A stretch of 64,000 nt of DNA. Source: Linepithema humile (lineage: Eukaryota > Arthropoda > Insecta > Hymenoptera > Formicidae). Each line of letters starts with the position of its first letter. Position 1 is the stretch's first letter. The position numbers were made by a program, and so were the translations under genes. The stretch lies in contig NC_090131.1 of NCBI RefSeq assembly GCF_040581485.1, forward strand, positions 20,472,532 through 20,536,531. Reading direction: 5' to 3'. This document shows, one piece after another, positions 28,701 through 41,250 of this stretch. Under the pieces are notes generated by a model, which saw only the letters and a program-made list of their open reading frames with translations, was not told where the DNA came from and searched no databases.

Positions 28701-31700
28701 GCTGAAGAAACAAAATATTTTTACGCTACTATGACGTGTGCACGATTTAATGCAGTAAGTTTCTCCCAAGGCACTCATAAAAAGACGCGCGTACAATTTA
28801 ACCTAACCTAACGATGCCGCGGGGCGAATAAAAGAACTATGTTACGACGATCAAACGACTTCGCGATACGGTCTGCGAGCGAGTGCGGACTGGTAGTAAA
28901 AGAGTGGGTGTTGGCTTCATACCATTCTCGAATGAAACACGCGATGCGTCTGCATCAGCTGGAACGAAATATTTACTACCAATTCCTGGTCATGCGCTGG
29001 ATTATTGCCGGAATGTTATTGCTGAGCAACTACTTTGTTAATACGCGCTGGGCAAGTTATTCCAACAAATACGACGCGTATAAAAATAGGAATTATTTAA
29101 CTGTAAAATTTTTTAATTTTGTGCCATTTGTTTGATAAAGTTATATTAAAACGTATAAGAAGCAAACGGACGGATTAGTAGATTTTTCAGCTTCGAAATT
29201 TCACGAAAAGCACGTTTACTATTTTCTACACACGTCGCAATTCATAATCGAATTAAAATGCAGACATTCAAAATCCAATCAGCGAGTTGGCAAAATGTAT
29301 GTATTTAGGGTCTTTGTCTGAGCTGTGCAATTATTAATAGTTTGATTGTCGGTAATACCAATTACGCATGGCTTGTGTGCTGACAATAGAATTGACAAAT
29401 CAAGGGTCGGTTAAACGCGGGGAAATCATTACAATAGCCTTGGTGAGATCGAAGTGAAATCGGGGTTCGCAGATCGCTTGCATTGCGACAATATACGAGT
29501 TCGGCTTGAGCAATTCTGCAAAAGAACTGCGCTTGATCCTTAACCGCGCTCTCTGGTTCAAAAAGCAAAAAAATTGCGTGGATTTGCATTTTTCGACGCC
29601 GATGACAACAGCGGCGGTAAAAAGTCCACCGAAAAGATTTCCACGATATCCGCTCTCACGGGATGCGTTTGCTACGTCTCGGAGTAACGTCATTTCAAAT
29701 GCATTTTGCTATGCGAGGGCACGTACGTATGGTGGAGACGAATGGTGTAAACACCGTTGCGGACCTTCGAGTTTGCACTGTAACTAGTGCGATGTAAGCG
29801 TAAACAGCGTCGGTCAACTGCGGCGCGCGAATGTGTGCACGCGTGTACGCAACGCTAACACGGTTCGTGTCGCCGTGAATTGTAAGTCACGTTACCGTAA
29901 GTTTCTTTGTTCCGCATAATGAGCGACGCTGATTAACTACGTGACCTGGCACCTTCGCGCCGCGTCTCCGTCGCGATGCATTTGCGTGAGCGATACGGAG
30001 AAAAAAAAGATACGTACTTTCTTCTCACGCTGTGTTCCGTACCCTTTACGGCTCAAATTGCAGATAAATTTTCTGCTTTCGATCTGCGTTAAGCCATTGA
30101 ATATCTTGAAAAATTTAGCATCAAAAAGTGCTCATTTTAAAGGTTTTTTTTTAATGTCTTAATAAAAATTGTTTGGTTACATTAAATGATTAATTATTAA
30201 CGCAAACAGAAAAAAGTTATCAAATCCATGTATAGCCGTTTCTAAAATTAGTTGCTGAATATTGTAAAACAGTTTTGGGACTCGCCATGAAACGATGAAT
30301 TGTTTTCTTTACAATCCTTACTAAACAAATATTTATTTTATAGAAAAAACAAACTGGGTAGATAAATTTTTTGTCCGAACAATGGATTACTTTTCGAAAT
30401 AACTGAAATATTTTGAGCATATTTCTTCTATTAAAATTTATTCGAATAGTTGCTCGTACGAAAATTAATTCATTTTCCAAAGTTAAGTCTTTTCTGCATT
30501 TTTCGTATTACTTGCTGCGTTGAATCTCGGGGAGCAACTACTAGGAAAACTGCATTTAATCGCCGTGAACGCTTATGCGGTCGTAAATAATATTCTGACA
30601 ACGCATCATCGTAACCTGGTTCACCCACACGCATCGTATAATCTAATGGCATTCTGTGTCCATGAGTGTAGCGTTTTCTTCCTCGTACTTAGCTGCCTAT
30701 AAAGTTTGCTGAATGATTTTACAAACATAAATAATAGAACACATTGTTTATTGAGTTATTGTTAATGTTAAAATCCTAAAAAAAAAAAAAAGTGAAAAAC
30801 ATTATTAATATTGCCGGTGCCAATTTCAGAAATAATTAGTAATAACGAGAAATATATAAATTAAAAATTGTTAACTATAGACTACTTAAAAAATTGCTTT
30901 GTTTAATAAATATAATGTAAAAATGTAATGTAATGTAAAAAATACTGAATATACTTTCCTTTATAGTTGATTATAATATTTATTAATGTTAATAATAATG
31001 TTGATTTGAAATTTAATGATGACATAATTATTAAAAGTTTTTTTAACATTCAATATATTTCACTATATTTCTTTCTCGTTATTGCTATTTCTTTATATGC
31101 GACTATAATCTTGTATGGTGACCTTTGTAATTATCGTAGGTCAAAATGAATTATTGATGAAGAGTGATATCAACAAGGTTCTTGAATGTCATATGACATA
31201 CATCATCGATACCGTGAATGCGAATACACTGAAAAGAAAACTTGAAACGAGCTTCCGTGTCGTTTCTTGATGATGTATTTTGTATATTATTGAAACTAAA
31301 TTATATGTGCCTTGAAAATAATTGCTTTTTAATTACGCAGCTTACGCTTTTTTTAATTATTTAATTATTGAATGATTATGTTTTATTTATTTTGTTCAAA
31401 CGTCTGATATCTGACGAAGGAAATCGCTCTAAGAGTTCGTTTCCGAGACAGAAAAATCACATTTTTCTTTCACAAGCGGTCGCTTGTAAGTTACTTAATT
31501 AATTAAAAACATTAAGACTCGGGGTTTTATTTTCATGAACAGAGACTTCAAAGAAGTCGAAAGTTTTTTCTTCATTACATGTTTCTATTAAAAACGAGTG
31601 TGGCTAAGAATATACATAGGTCTTGCATAAATTGTGTAAAAATGATGCAAATTCTGTCTCAGTAATTTGCTAATTATGTCTGAATACAAACTCTACGAAT

Positions 31701-33981
31701 ACTATTCATATAAATGAATTTAATATAGAATGCGACAGAAAGGAGGAATATTTATTGAATTCAAAAGCGTACGATTATGCTTACGTATTTCTATTTTAAG
31801 CGATACTATAATCGTGCTGGGAGAAAAACGATATTACAAGAAAAATTGTCGAAGTATTGTCAAAATTAATCAATTGAGAAAAACATCTTTGGACGGATTT
31901 CCTGAGCATTTTCTACACATTAGAGCCACATTAAATTTTCATACCTGACAAATTTTAGCTCTTTCAGGTGTATTCTTGAATGAAGCACGCCTTTCGACAT
32001 AATAGATTGTGACAGTCGCGGATTATTAATCTGATATGAAAGATGATTGTTAACTGGCTGAAATAGCAACTGAAACAAATTGATCGGACTTCTTATTCTC
32101 GATGCCATTTCTCGACGCTATCTCTCGACGCGTATAAATAAAATTACTGCGGATATATCTCATTGTCAGCTGCAAAAAATTATTACGCGTTTCCAGGCCA
32201 ATAATATATCTCTGCTTCATTAGCTAGAACTAGTTTGAGTAAAGTGGTTTCTATTGAATCTTGGAATGCGCCTCCTAACTCGAAGCTAATAGATTGGTTA
32301 TAAGATCGTGTAATTTGCGCATCAAACTATCTTAATCGTTTGTTTAATCATTTTGAAACGAGTTTTGGTTGATTTCATTTATCTATCCATTACATTTAGT
32401 TTTTATTTAAATATTTCGACATTTTTATTGAAGCAAAATCAACTTTAAAATGTTAAAAGAATATGTAAGTGAAATTTACCTACATATCTCACGAAAAAGA
32501 GTCTGCACAATAACAGCATACTTTATTCATTTCTATCTGAGCTTTTAGATAGACAGAGAGTGATACTCGCTATGTATAGTGAAGAACTTGCGGCGAAACC
32601 GCTGCATCTCTTACGTGTTGCGCCGGTGCATCGATACGCTTTATTCGTTTCGAAGAGAAGGGCGAGAGAAGGGGAGATCGAGATTCAAGCAATGAATCAT
32701 CAGGTCACTCCACGTGGCCACACGCAAGAAAGTCAATGAGTTTGTTGACTCGTCGTACCGGTGATCACTGCCAACAATTCACTGAGAACTGTTATCGCTT
32801 TTGATTCTGACTTAATATTGGCATCTTATCGCGCTATCTCGAGACGTTTACGATAGATAAACGTTTTTTATTTAACTTTTTATTTATATCGGTACAATTA
32901 ATCAATGCCCGTGTTACAATTATAACATTCGTACGGCATACTTGCCGTAATATCGCGGTGCTTTGTGCTTTAGAACGAAATATATTTAGTTACTGATCGC
33001 TCGAAAATTTTCTACTCAAAAATCACGATGAAATAAGATATTTCTTAAAAGTGAAAGTTACCCACGTTAAATTGACAAGCGTGTTGATTACTTGGGAAAT
33101 TCTGTAATTATTTTATGAATTTTAGAATATTTTTGTTACGATAACATTTATTTTAAGGTTAGCATAATTTTTCTTAAGATAAAAAAATTCTTGTAAATAT
33201 TGTTGATTCTGTTTTGCAACGTCGTTGCAATTCAAACGTGGTGCATCAGCTGATTCTTGCGTGCCTCAATTTTCTTTTCTCGTCGGTGATTGGCAGTTCG
33301 GCATAGCGTCATATTATGCAGCGAATTATTACTAACATGAATATTGGCACCGTGCTGTTTGCCATATTCGTATGTATTAAATACAGAATGCATATATATA
33401 TAATAGGCTGCCGCTATATCTACCATCTATCTTAGGATGACTATTTGGGTTAAATACATAAGATATTAATAATCTGATCATTTCTATGTTAAGTCACGCG
33501 CGGTACCCGCGTAATCCTTACGCATGGAAATTAGCAATACGCGCCTCATGCGTCCGCATGCGCGCTGCGTGTAAATTTGAATAATATCAATTATTTCGAT
33601 ATGATTACTTTAAAGACTACACAATCGACAGAAAACGTCAGCGTTATTTGATTATATGTATATATCATCGTCAGTGATAAGTCAGCTACTGTATATTTTT
33701 CTTCATTGATAAATACTCAGGTGCGCTTCTCTATCTTTAAATAATATTTACAGCTACGCTTCCTTTACGCTTGTTATTTGATAGCTTGTCTTCAACGAGG
33801 AGGGAGGGCAGAATTCCACTCCGATTTCTTCTCTTTCGTGCGCATCGACTGGATTTACCCTGTCGAGTTCACGTACTCGGACAAATCGGCTCAATCGTTA
33901 TCGCTCGTTTATCAGCTAGGGCGTATGCCTCACTTCGCTTCGTCTCGGATTTCGTCGTCTTTCAACAGATATATCTTATCG

Positions 33982-34019
33982 ATGCCGAGCCCGAGTCGAA
34001 CCCGGCACTTACTCGGCAT
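33982..34019. other. 8-bp inverted repeat (possible stem-loop)
   Basis: atgccgag (33982-33989) pairs exactly with ctcggcat (34012-34019), enclosing 22 nt. On the reverse strand the loop contains gggttcgactc, which looks like a tRNA T-loop, but the neighbouring bases do not form a T-stem. Confidence 0.4.
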
Positions 34020-34761
34020 ACGCGGAATGTCTCGTACGTTAAATACCAATGCCGTATTTTCGTATCAGTATACACGTATATACACACATACTTTCCTGCT
34101 CCTTCGTTCTATCGCTCTCACGAAACGATACCTGCCTGCCACGACCAACTCGAAATGTTACGTCTGGACGAGATTCGCGATAATGCGTGCCAGTTGCATG
34201 CGCGCGCGGTGCATTGTTATGTCACCGCGATATCTCAATTATTCCCGACTGTATCATGCTTATATATATATAGAATTACCGGCGCAAATGCTTATTGTGT
34301 TAGAAATCGCTCTCTTTCGCCTCGATCGCACAAGTTTTTTTTGTCGCTTGGTGCAGAAAAAAATTTAACGCAATTATGTCCATACGTTCTCTTTAGTTTG
34401 ACTTTTTTATTTGTCTAATTATCCAACTTTAAGATTTTACAAAATAAAATATGACAGAACATAGTAAACGTTTTATGTAAAATTGATTGTGACGCGCGTG
34501 AGTAGAAATTGTCGTGTTGCGAAGATTAGAAATGTTGCAAATGATAAAGCGACAAGTTGCAAAAATTTCCGGTGATTACGGCTTGCGTGGCGCGATAGTG
34601 TCGCACTTGCGCTCGGCATCAGCGTAAATGCATTACATGCCCGCATGCAGGTCGCTTTACCGAGTCAATTAGTATACGCGCTATATTATTATCGTGTGCT
34701 TATTCACATTGCAGGAAACTATCGATCGTGAATATTGAAAATATATAAAAATCTTGCAACA

Positions 34762-34800
34762 AAATCGATTTTATTTTATAACTTTATTTTATAGGTATGA
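34762..34800 (+). promoter_or_regulatory. Weaker candidate recursive splice site
   Basis: The tract cgattttattttataactttattttatag is followed at once by gtatgacgg, giving a pyrimidine-rich acceptor next to a GTATGA donor-like motif, with ataact as a possible branch point. The donor half is weaker than at 15530 and no strong second donor follows closely. It lies near the middle of the inferred intron. Confidence 0.2.
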
Positions 34801-36924
34801 CGGATAGTTTTAGAACTGAACGTCATTCAGTACGATAAGTTCGGAGACAACGAGCATAACGGACAATCTCGTTAGCCGTAGCCGCGGGGACCGAAACGCG
34901 CAACGAATGCATTTCTATTTCCTGTCGGAACAGAGATACGAGAACGCAGCGAGAAAAGTAGAAAGACTACTGCGACAATAAGGAGAATCCAGGATGCCCG
35001 TACGCACTCGTACGCTCGTCTCCTTTTTTCTCCACCAAGGCTTCCCGCCTTTTAACCCAATTTCTCGCTTTTCTACTTCCATTCTTCTTTACTTTCTTTA
35101 TTTTGCCTTGTGCGCGCAATTCCTACGGCCCACAGCTTCGCCTGGATCTTTACTTCTTCTATTGCCGTTTCGTCCTCTTCTCCTTCTGCCCCTTCTCGAA
35201 ACTCATTGCATTCCAGAGTCTCGAGAGTGGAAGGACCTCGTCAAGGTGAACCGGTCTCTCGCGTACGCGTGATCTCGCTCCGTCGGCATGCACGTTCCTG
35301 AATGACGTTCCGCGCGCGGACTCCGCGATGATGCGCGAGAGTGACGCCGACAACGCACCTGCCCGATCTCTCGATCTCTCGATCATCGATTTTCTTCATT
35401 GTGCCCTTCCGAACTGCACCGCACTGCCGCTTCTTGTTAATCCCGAGCCTCTACGCTTGAATATAAAATTGCTATATCGAAGAACACTCTTTAACATCGG
35501 TATCTCATGCGGGTTTTGAATTGGAAATTTTTTAGGTCGTGCGAAGCAACATTGTTTCTATATATAAGAGTGAAATTTAACATTATTATCATATCAGTAA
35601 TTGTAGGCATTAATATTAATCGAGATATTTTTCTTAAACATTCAATTAAGGTAAACAATTTCTTAGGGAGATTGTTTGTATTTAAATTATTATCAATTTT
35701 ATCTTACAAAATATCTCGAAGTATCATGTCGCTGGATGCTTTCGACGCACGTACTAAGTTTTCGACCGTACTCGAAGTCACAGCCGAAGGAGAGAGAAAG
35801 AGACGTCGTAACTCAGGATTAATGTAAATTTCTGCGCAAATATCTCGTTAAATGAGGAATTTGCATTTTTCACGCCGTCGCGCACGGTAGCCACGGTGGA
35901 AAATTATTTTTCCCAAAAATATTTTTCTTTAACACAGAAAAAAGAGAAATCTCGTGCTGAAATGTTGATCATTCAGCAGCACAGATCGGGCATCCGAGAT
36001 ATTTTCCGCAATGCGCCAATGCATATCTAAAAGATACACCGCTGGCAGCGGATAGAATTTGTATCGTGCGTCGTTGTCGCAACTTGGGAGCAGTTTTATA
36101 AGAGATAAGAAAAAGGCGGACCGTTTCACAATTCTCTTTGTATTATCAGCCTGCAGGTGTCTTATTAGCACCTAACTATGGAGCCACCATCCACGCTAAA
36201 CTCTAGAGAAGTGCACACTAAGTGAAACGGCCTGCGACGGAAGCATGCTGGCAAATGTAGAAGGCTGTGCTCGGTGTGTGTATATGTGAGAGGAAAGAGC
36301 GTTTGTCAAGCAGCCGATAAAAAGGTGCTAAAATTCACGACATCGTCGCAGAAGCGGCGATTTTCTTCGTAGCTCTAAAATGCACCTGAACTTCCGCGAT
36401 GACGCTTCGTGGTTTTTCACGGGCTTACAAGTATACAATTTTTTGTACTTGCAATCCGAGTAGAAAAAATTTTCTTTTTAAATGAACGAATGGAAAACGT
36501 GATATTAAAAATTTTTACCCGATTAAACTTCGAGAATATCCTTTTTTTCGTTCACTTTTAAGTAGATTTTATTTGAGAATAGAATAAAATTTACCGAAAG
36601 GATAGTTATACATAATTATACAGGACGAGATATTGACACGCCGGCTGTTATTACTTTACTTATTAATGATATTATAATTCAGTTATTGCAATTGTTATTG
36701 ATTTTCGAAATTTAAAGATGAATAGCTCGATGTTGTTGAAACAGCATTATTATCCTAATTGATCGATCCAATAGTAAATGCAGCGCAATGAATACATCGC
36801 TCTTCGTGAAGCATGTAATATTGTGTGGCTGTATCAAGATGAAAATCGGGCTTCTTCAGCTCGGATGCCGTGATTTATGGGACTAGAATAAGACTTTGTA
36901 GACCTTTGGCAAAAAAGGTTGTAA

Positions 36925-36953
36925 GGTTATTCGGTTCGAGACCGAAATAGCCG
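36925..36953 (+). other. Hairpin resembling a tRNA T-arm
   Basis: GGTTATTCGG, loop TTCGAGA, then CCGAA(A)TAGCC forms a 10-bp stem with one bulged A and a 7-nt loop. The inner 5 bp and loop look like a tRNA T-arm (ttcgg TTCGAGA ccgaa). An upstream atcgggct at 36845-36852 is nearly complementary to agccgat at 36949-36955. I could not fold convincing D and anticodon arms between them, so this is not called a tRNA gene. It may be a decayed tRNA-derived sequence or a chance hairpin. Confidence 0.35.
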
Positions 36954-39900
36954 ATAAATGCGCATTTGTCTCAGTGATCAAACTGATGGACGATCGAGTA
37001 TCGCCATTCGTATAATATTTACCGTGCGTCGCTACTGCGTTTACACTTTGTGTGACATCACTTTGGCTTCAAGCCGATTCATCTGGCCATCGTCCAATAT
37101 CGAGAGCGAGCAATTTCTATTACGATCACGTAGGAAAGAAGTAACGCGACCGATGATACGATAAAGTCTCAGAAGAAAATCAAATTCGTTCGGGGAATGC
37201 GTTTGCAGCGAATAATAGTAACTATATTTTTCTAGGATGTAATAGCGGGACTTGAAAAGTTCATAGAATATTAAAAGCAATAAAAGTAGTTTATACAGCA
37301 TGTTGCATTCATTAAAATAGCTCATAATGCATCAAAGGATATGTAAAAGGATACGTTAATCAAATAATGGCATACCTATGAGAATTGAATTTAATTCTTT
37401 GTCTCATTGTGATAACTGAGTAAACGAAAATGAAATAAACTAATCGTAACAATGGAAAAAAAATTATAAAAGAAAATAAATAAAAATGAAAAAATTATAT
37501 ATAAATGTACATACATATATTGCACATTGTTTTTTAGTAGACTCATAAAATTTATAAATTTGTGATCAATTTTTGTATATTTACGAATGTTTTTCTGCTT
37601 CACAGATTTTATATCTTGTTTTATGAAATTGTTTTACAAAATATCCTATATCGAAATATCCAAAAATAAATATATTTGGACGCAGTACAACGAGCGTTGC
37701 AATTAAAAGACCGCTCGTCAAAATATCAAGCAAAAAACGATCAAAGGATTAAAGAGACCATTTTATTTTTCATGTATGCCATAAAGATGGCCTTCAAAAT
37801 GTAACTGCATTACACAAAACGTGAGTGCTTATGATAGTTCGCTTTGTACCATTCAAATTGCCAAATACAACATGTTACAGATATTCTCTTGTGAAAAAAA
37901 AAAGGATTTTGCATAACGAAAATATTAAAAACAAGTTGATCTTGATGTGCGCGCTGATTAATTCGTGTTTCAATATCAAATTTAAAAAGACAGTTCTGAC
38001 ATTAACTTGTTCGAACACTCAATAGAGAGTGTTATTTCATTGTAAGTCGCATGATTCGTGATAAGTGAGAGAAAGTAAAGCTATTGTTGTCCTTTTTGAG
38101 ATACGAATCAAAGCGCGCTCTCGATCGCTTCCTTTCCTCTCGCGCCACATCCGTGTATTCGTGACAGTTCCCGGTTCCGTGAAATATGTCGACACTTAAT
38201 CGATTTCTCTCGGTGCACGCGCTTCAGGAAATAACTGTCCATGTATCCTTCGTGATTCGTGGACAAGAACTTTTTATCGATTTTTTTTCTTGATTCCGCA
38301 ATTTCTTTCTCTGCGCAGGTTTTTGTATTAAAGTAAATTATTAAAATGTACGTTTTACAAAACTAATAAAATCATTGAAAAAATTTTATAATGAATAAGA
38401 AAATGATTAACGCACACCAATTATAATTGTATCCAGAACGTTTGTGGCGAACTATAGCTTTATTTACAGAATGCGTGTGAGGAGTATAACAATTTTTTAA
38501 TCCTTCTGTTTATAGCAAGAATAAACAAATATCGCAAATTTGAGCAATGTTATTGTCAAAATTCATTTCGTCTAAATGAATATATTCGAACGTGCAGTAT
38601 CGCGTGCTACATTGTTCCTGGAGAGACTCTAGGCCCATTATAATTTCTGTACCTCGTCTCCGCGTCGCGTTGGATCGGATGTTGTGTTATTACGATCTCG
38701 TAAATACATCGCGCGCACGATAGCGGCACAACGTCGCGATTTGTGTTGCTTGGGTAGGTGTTGTCGATGCGAATCGCGACTTAGAACGATCGCGGGAAGG
38801 CGAAGCGGGAGGGCACGGGTCGTGTGATTAATGTCTCGGCAATTTGCTCGCCACGAATCGAGATCGGACGATCGAGATCCACGACGTTGTGCATTAATTC
38901 CATCTGGGTCAGCATACGCTCGAAGGTCTGTTGTCCTGTGAGTGAATGCAAATTAATCGCTTTACGAGCGTCGTTGCTATTGTCCGCCAACTGCGCGAAA
39001 CTTTTCATTATATGTAGATGTAGAAGTAAAATTAAAAAAAAAAAAAAAATCAGCGCACACAGTAACTGCTGTATAATTTTTATCGAATGACGTATTATTG
39101 CTACAGTTAGAAGAATTCCTATTTTACTTGGAAAGGGAGAAACATTTTAACACATGTGAAAAAAATAATGTTTCAAGAAAAAGACATGTGAAATTTATAT
39201 TTGGTTAAAACATTGGATAATTTTTAGGGCTTAATCCAATTATAAGAATCGGGTCGGTTCTCTAAACGCTTTCGCAATTATCTCTATTAAGCAAAGCGCG
39301 AGAGTTATAGCCAGCCGTGTGTAGGATATTGGGTGACCGCGCGATATCTTGATAGATCGAGATTTTGTAATTATAGGACGACGCTACTACGGTTCTCACT
39401 TTCTCGCAGGGTCTCCAATTAACGAGCTCCATTTACAGCGTTACTCACCGCCACGACGCGCACCGCTTTTTGTCCCTTCTTATTACTCTACGTGTCGAGC
39501 CGCTGCTAATTGGTGGCGGGGCGGCCGTCGTCGCGCAATAGATCGTCGAGTTTTTCGCGCACGCGACGTAAGTCGTGCGAACTTTCTGCGCAGATTATCT
39601 CGCATCTCCATAGGTTGCAGACAAATCGACCTAGTGCTCCAGTTTAAACTCTTACAATATTTTCACCGTTCTTATGATGGATCCACTTGGGATGTTGTTC
39701 ATCTAAAGCCGAAAGAGAAAATATTCAAACTCGGTGATTTCTTGTTAATCTAAAATATTGTTAATTTAAGTTGTTTTCTGCGCTCATAATTATACATATT
39801 AATCGCGCTAATGACATTTTCAAGATATAATTATTTTTTACCGGTATTCTCTCTCTCTCTTTCTCTCTTTCTTTTGCACACGAAACGATTGTCGGTTTTT

Positions 39901-41160
39901 AGTATTTTATATACGACAGAAAAATCGATACCCGCCGCTGTATTTGAAAGATGCTTTTACTTTATATGTATCTATAAAGAACAATGTGTTCGTTTATACC
40001 ACCAATTCCGAGACAGCGTGTACGACGTGACGGAAAATGTATTAATAAACGGCGAATGAGATTTGTTCGGGCGCAATCTGTCTCGGACGATTTCCACCTT
40101 GCAGACGAAAAAGTAATGTACCTTGGACGGGATGCGCGTCATAAACCCGGTAAATCCGTCATTTCGCGAGACCGTCTTCTGGGTAATACGAAGCTGTGGC
40201 GGCGGTGCTTCTTGACAATAACCATTCGTGGCGACATCGTGCTGTGAGAGCCGAGCCAAGTGAGCGGTTGCTTGCGACGACGGTGTAATTGAAAGAATTA
40301 GACTGGCACTTTGTGGTTCGTATTTTTCGCCGTTTCGATCATCTCGCTGCTTTCGTATAATTGCAACGAAAAATTTGAACGAAAAATTGTCACGTTTATA
40401 ATGTTTGACTTGCGCGTTGTTCATATCAGTTAATTCGAAAATTTATTTCGAGTAATCTTAACCATTTCGTAATTTTGGCTAATAAATTTTGCCGTAGTTT
40501 TAATTAAAACTGTAGATTCTTGTTATAATTTTATCTACGACACCGTTTTTATCTTTTCTTGCCATTATGTAGTAGCTTAACTCATTAGCATTTTAACACA
40601 ATTTATCTAAAAGAGACCTTTCTCATTTACAATTATAGAACCTTTTAGTTAGTATTCTTTTAATTAAATCTTTATTGTTAATGTTCCAAACTTGGTCCAA
40701 GTAATATCGCAAGTGGTGCTAATTTCTACGAATACTTTGTACGCGAAAATTCACCCCAGCGGTTTAGCCTTCGCTTTGCACTTAAGGTTTCGGAATTAGG
40801 AGGGACAGTGTCGGAATTCGCTAGTAGTAGCATTCGGAGTTAATGCGGTTAAATCGACCACGAGAGCTACGTGTACGTATCGCGTTAACGGAGGCATGTG
40901 TGCGCTATTCGCTGAAGCTCTATATCGACTCGGCAGATCCGCATACCTCTCTCAAACCTTGACTGTATACCTACGCAACACTTCGTAATACGCTTCTATC
41001 TGTCTTTCTCGGTTTTCTCGTTCGCTCTCGCTTCTATTCACGCCTGTTTATCTTCTATTGAGAGATCTCTCGATGAATCTGCGGCTTTGCATGCCGACGA
41101 TCGTTTCTGCCCATCAGCTCGTCAGATACTCAATACGATTCGACCTTTAAACATCGTAAG

Positions 41161-41163
41161 AGG

Positions 41164-41228
<65 letters not shown>

Positions 41229-41250
41229 AGGGAAGGAGAGAGAGAGAAAG
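41161..41250. repeat. (AG)n microsatellite
   Basis: About 54 bp of uninterrupted AG (41169-41222) are flanked by interrupted GGGA/GGAA purine units. The Leu-Ser frame read on the reverse strand is a repeat artefact. Confidence 0.95.

Larger units (their letters stand above)
15594..33981. other. No gene seen
   Basis: Intronic-looking DNA. A CpG-rich patch with purine then pyrimidine tracts spans 16560-17110. Poly-T occurs at 18925-18939 and poly-A at 30779-30792. Two TTAGG-type units (aacctaacctaacg, 28799-28812) are present but too few to be telomeric. No transposon ends or conserved domains were recognised. Confidence 0.5.

Noticed and set aside
28799..28812. TTAGG-type telomere-like units
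   Set aside because: Only two units; short TTAGG motifs are common in insect DNA and do not indicate a telomere.
33990..34012. Reverse-strand gggttcgactc as a tRNA T-loop
   Set aside because: Flanking bases do not form a 5-bp T-stem; the only clear pairing is the outer 8-bp inverted repeat.
33771..34418. Open frame of 215 codons, with a 196-codon frame overlapping it
   Set aside because: Starts with TTG, has two overlapping frames, Arg/Ser-rich composition typical of CpG-rich non-coding DNA, and no recognisable domain.
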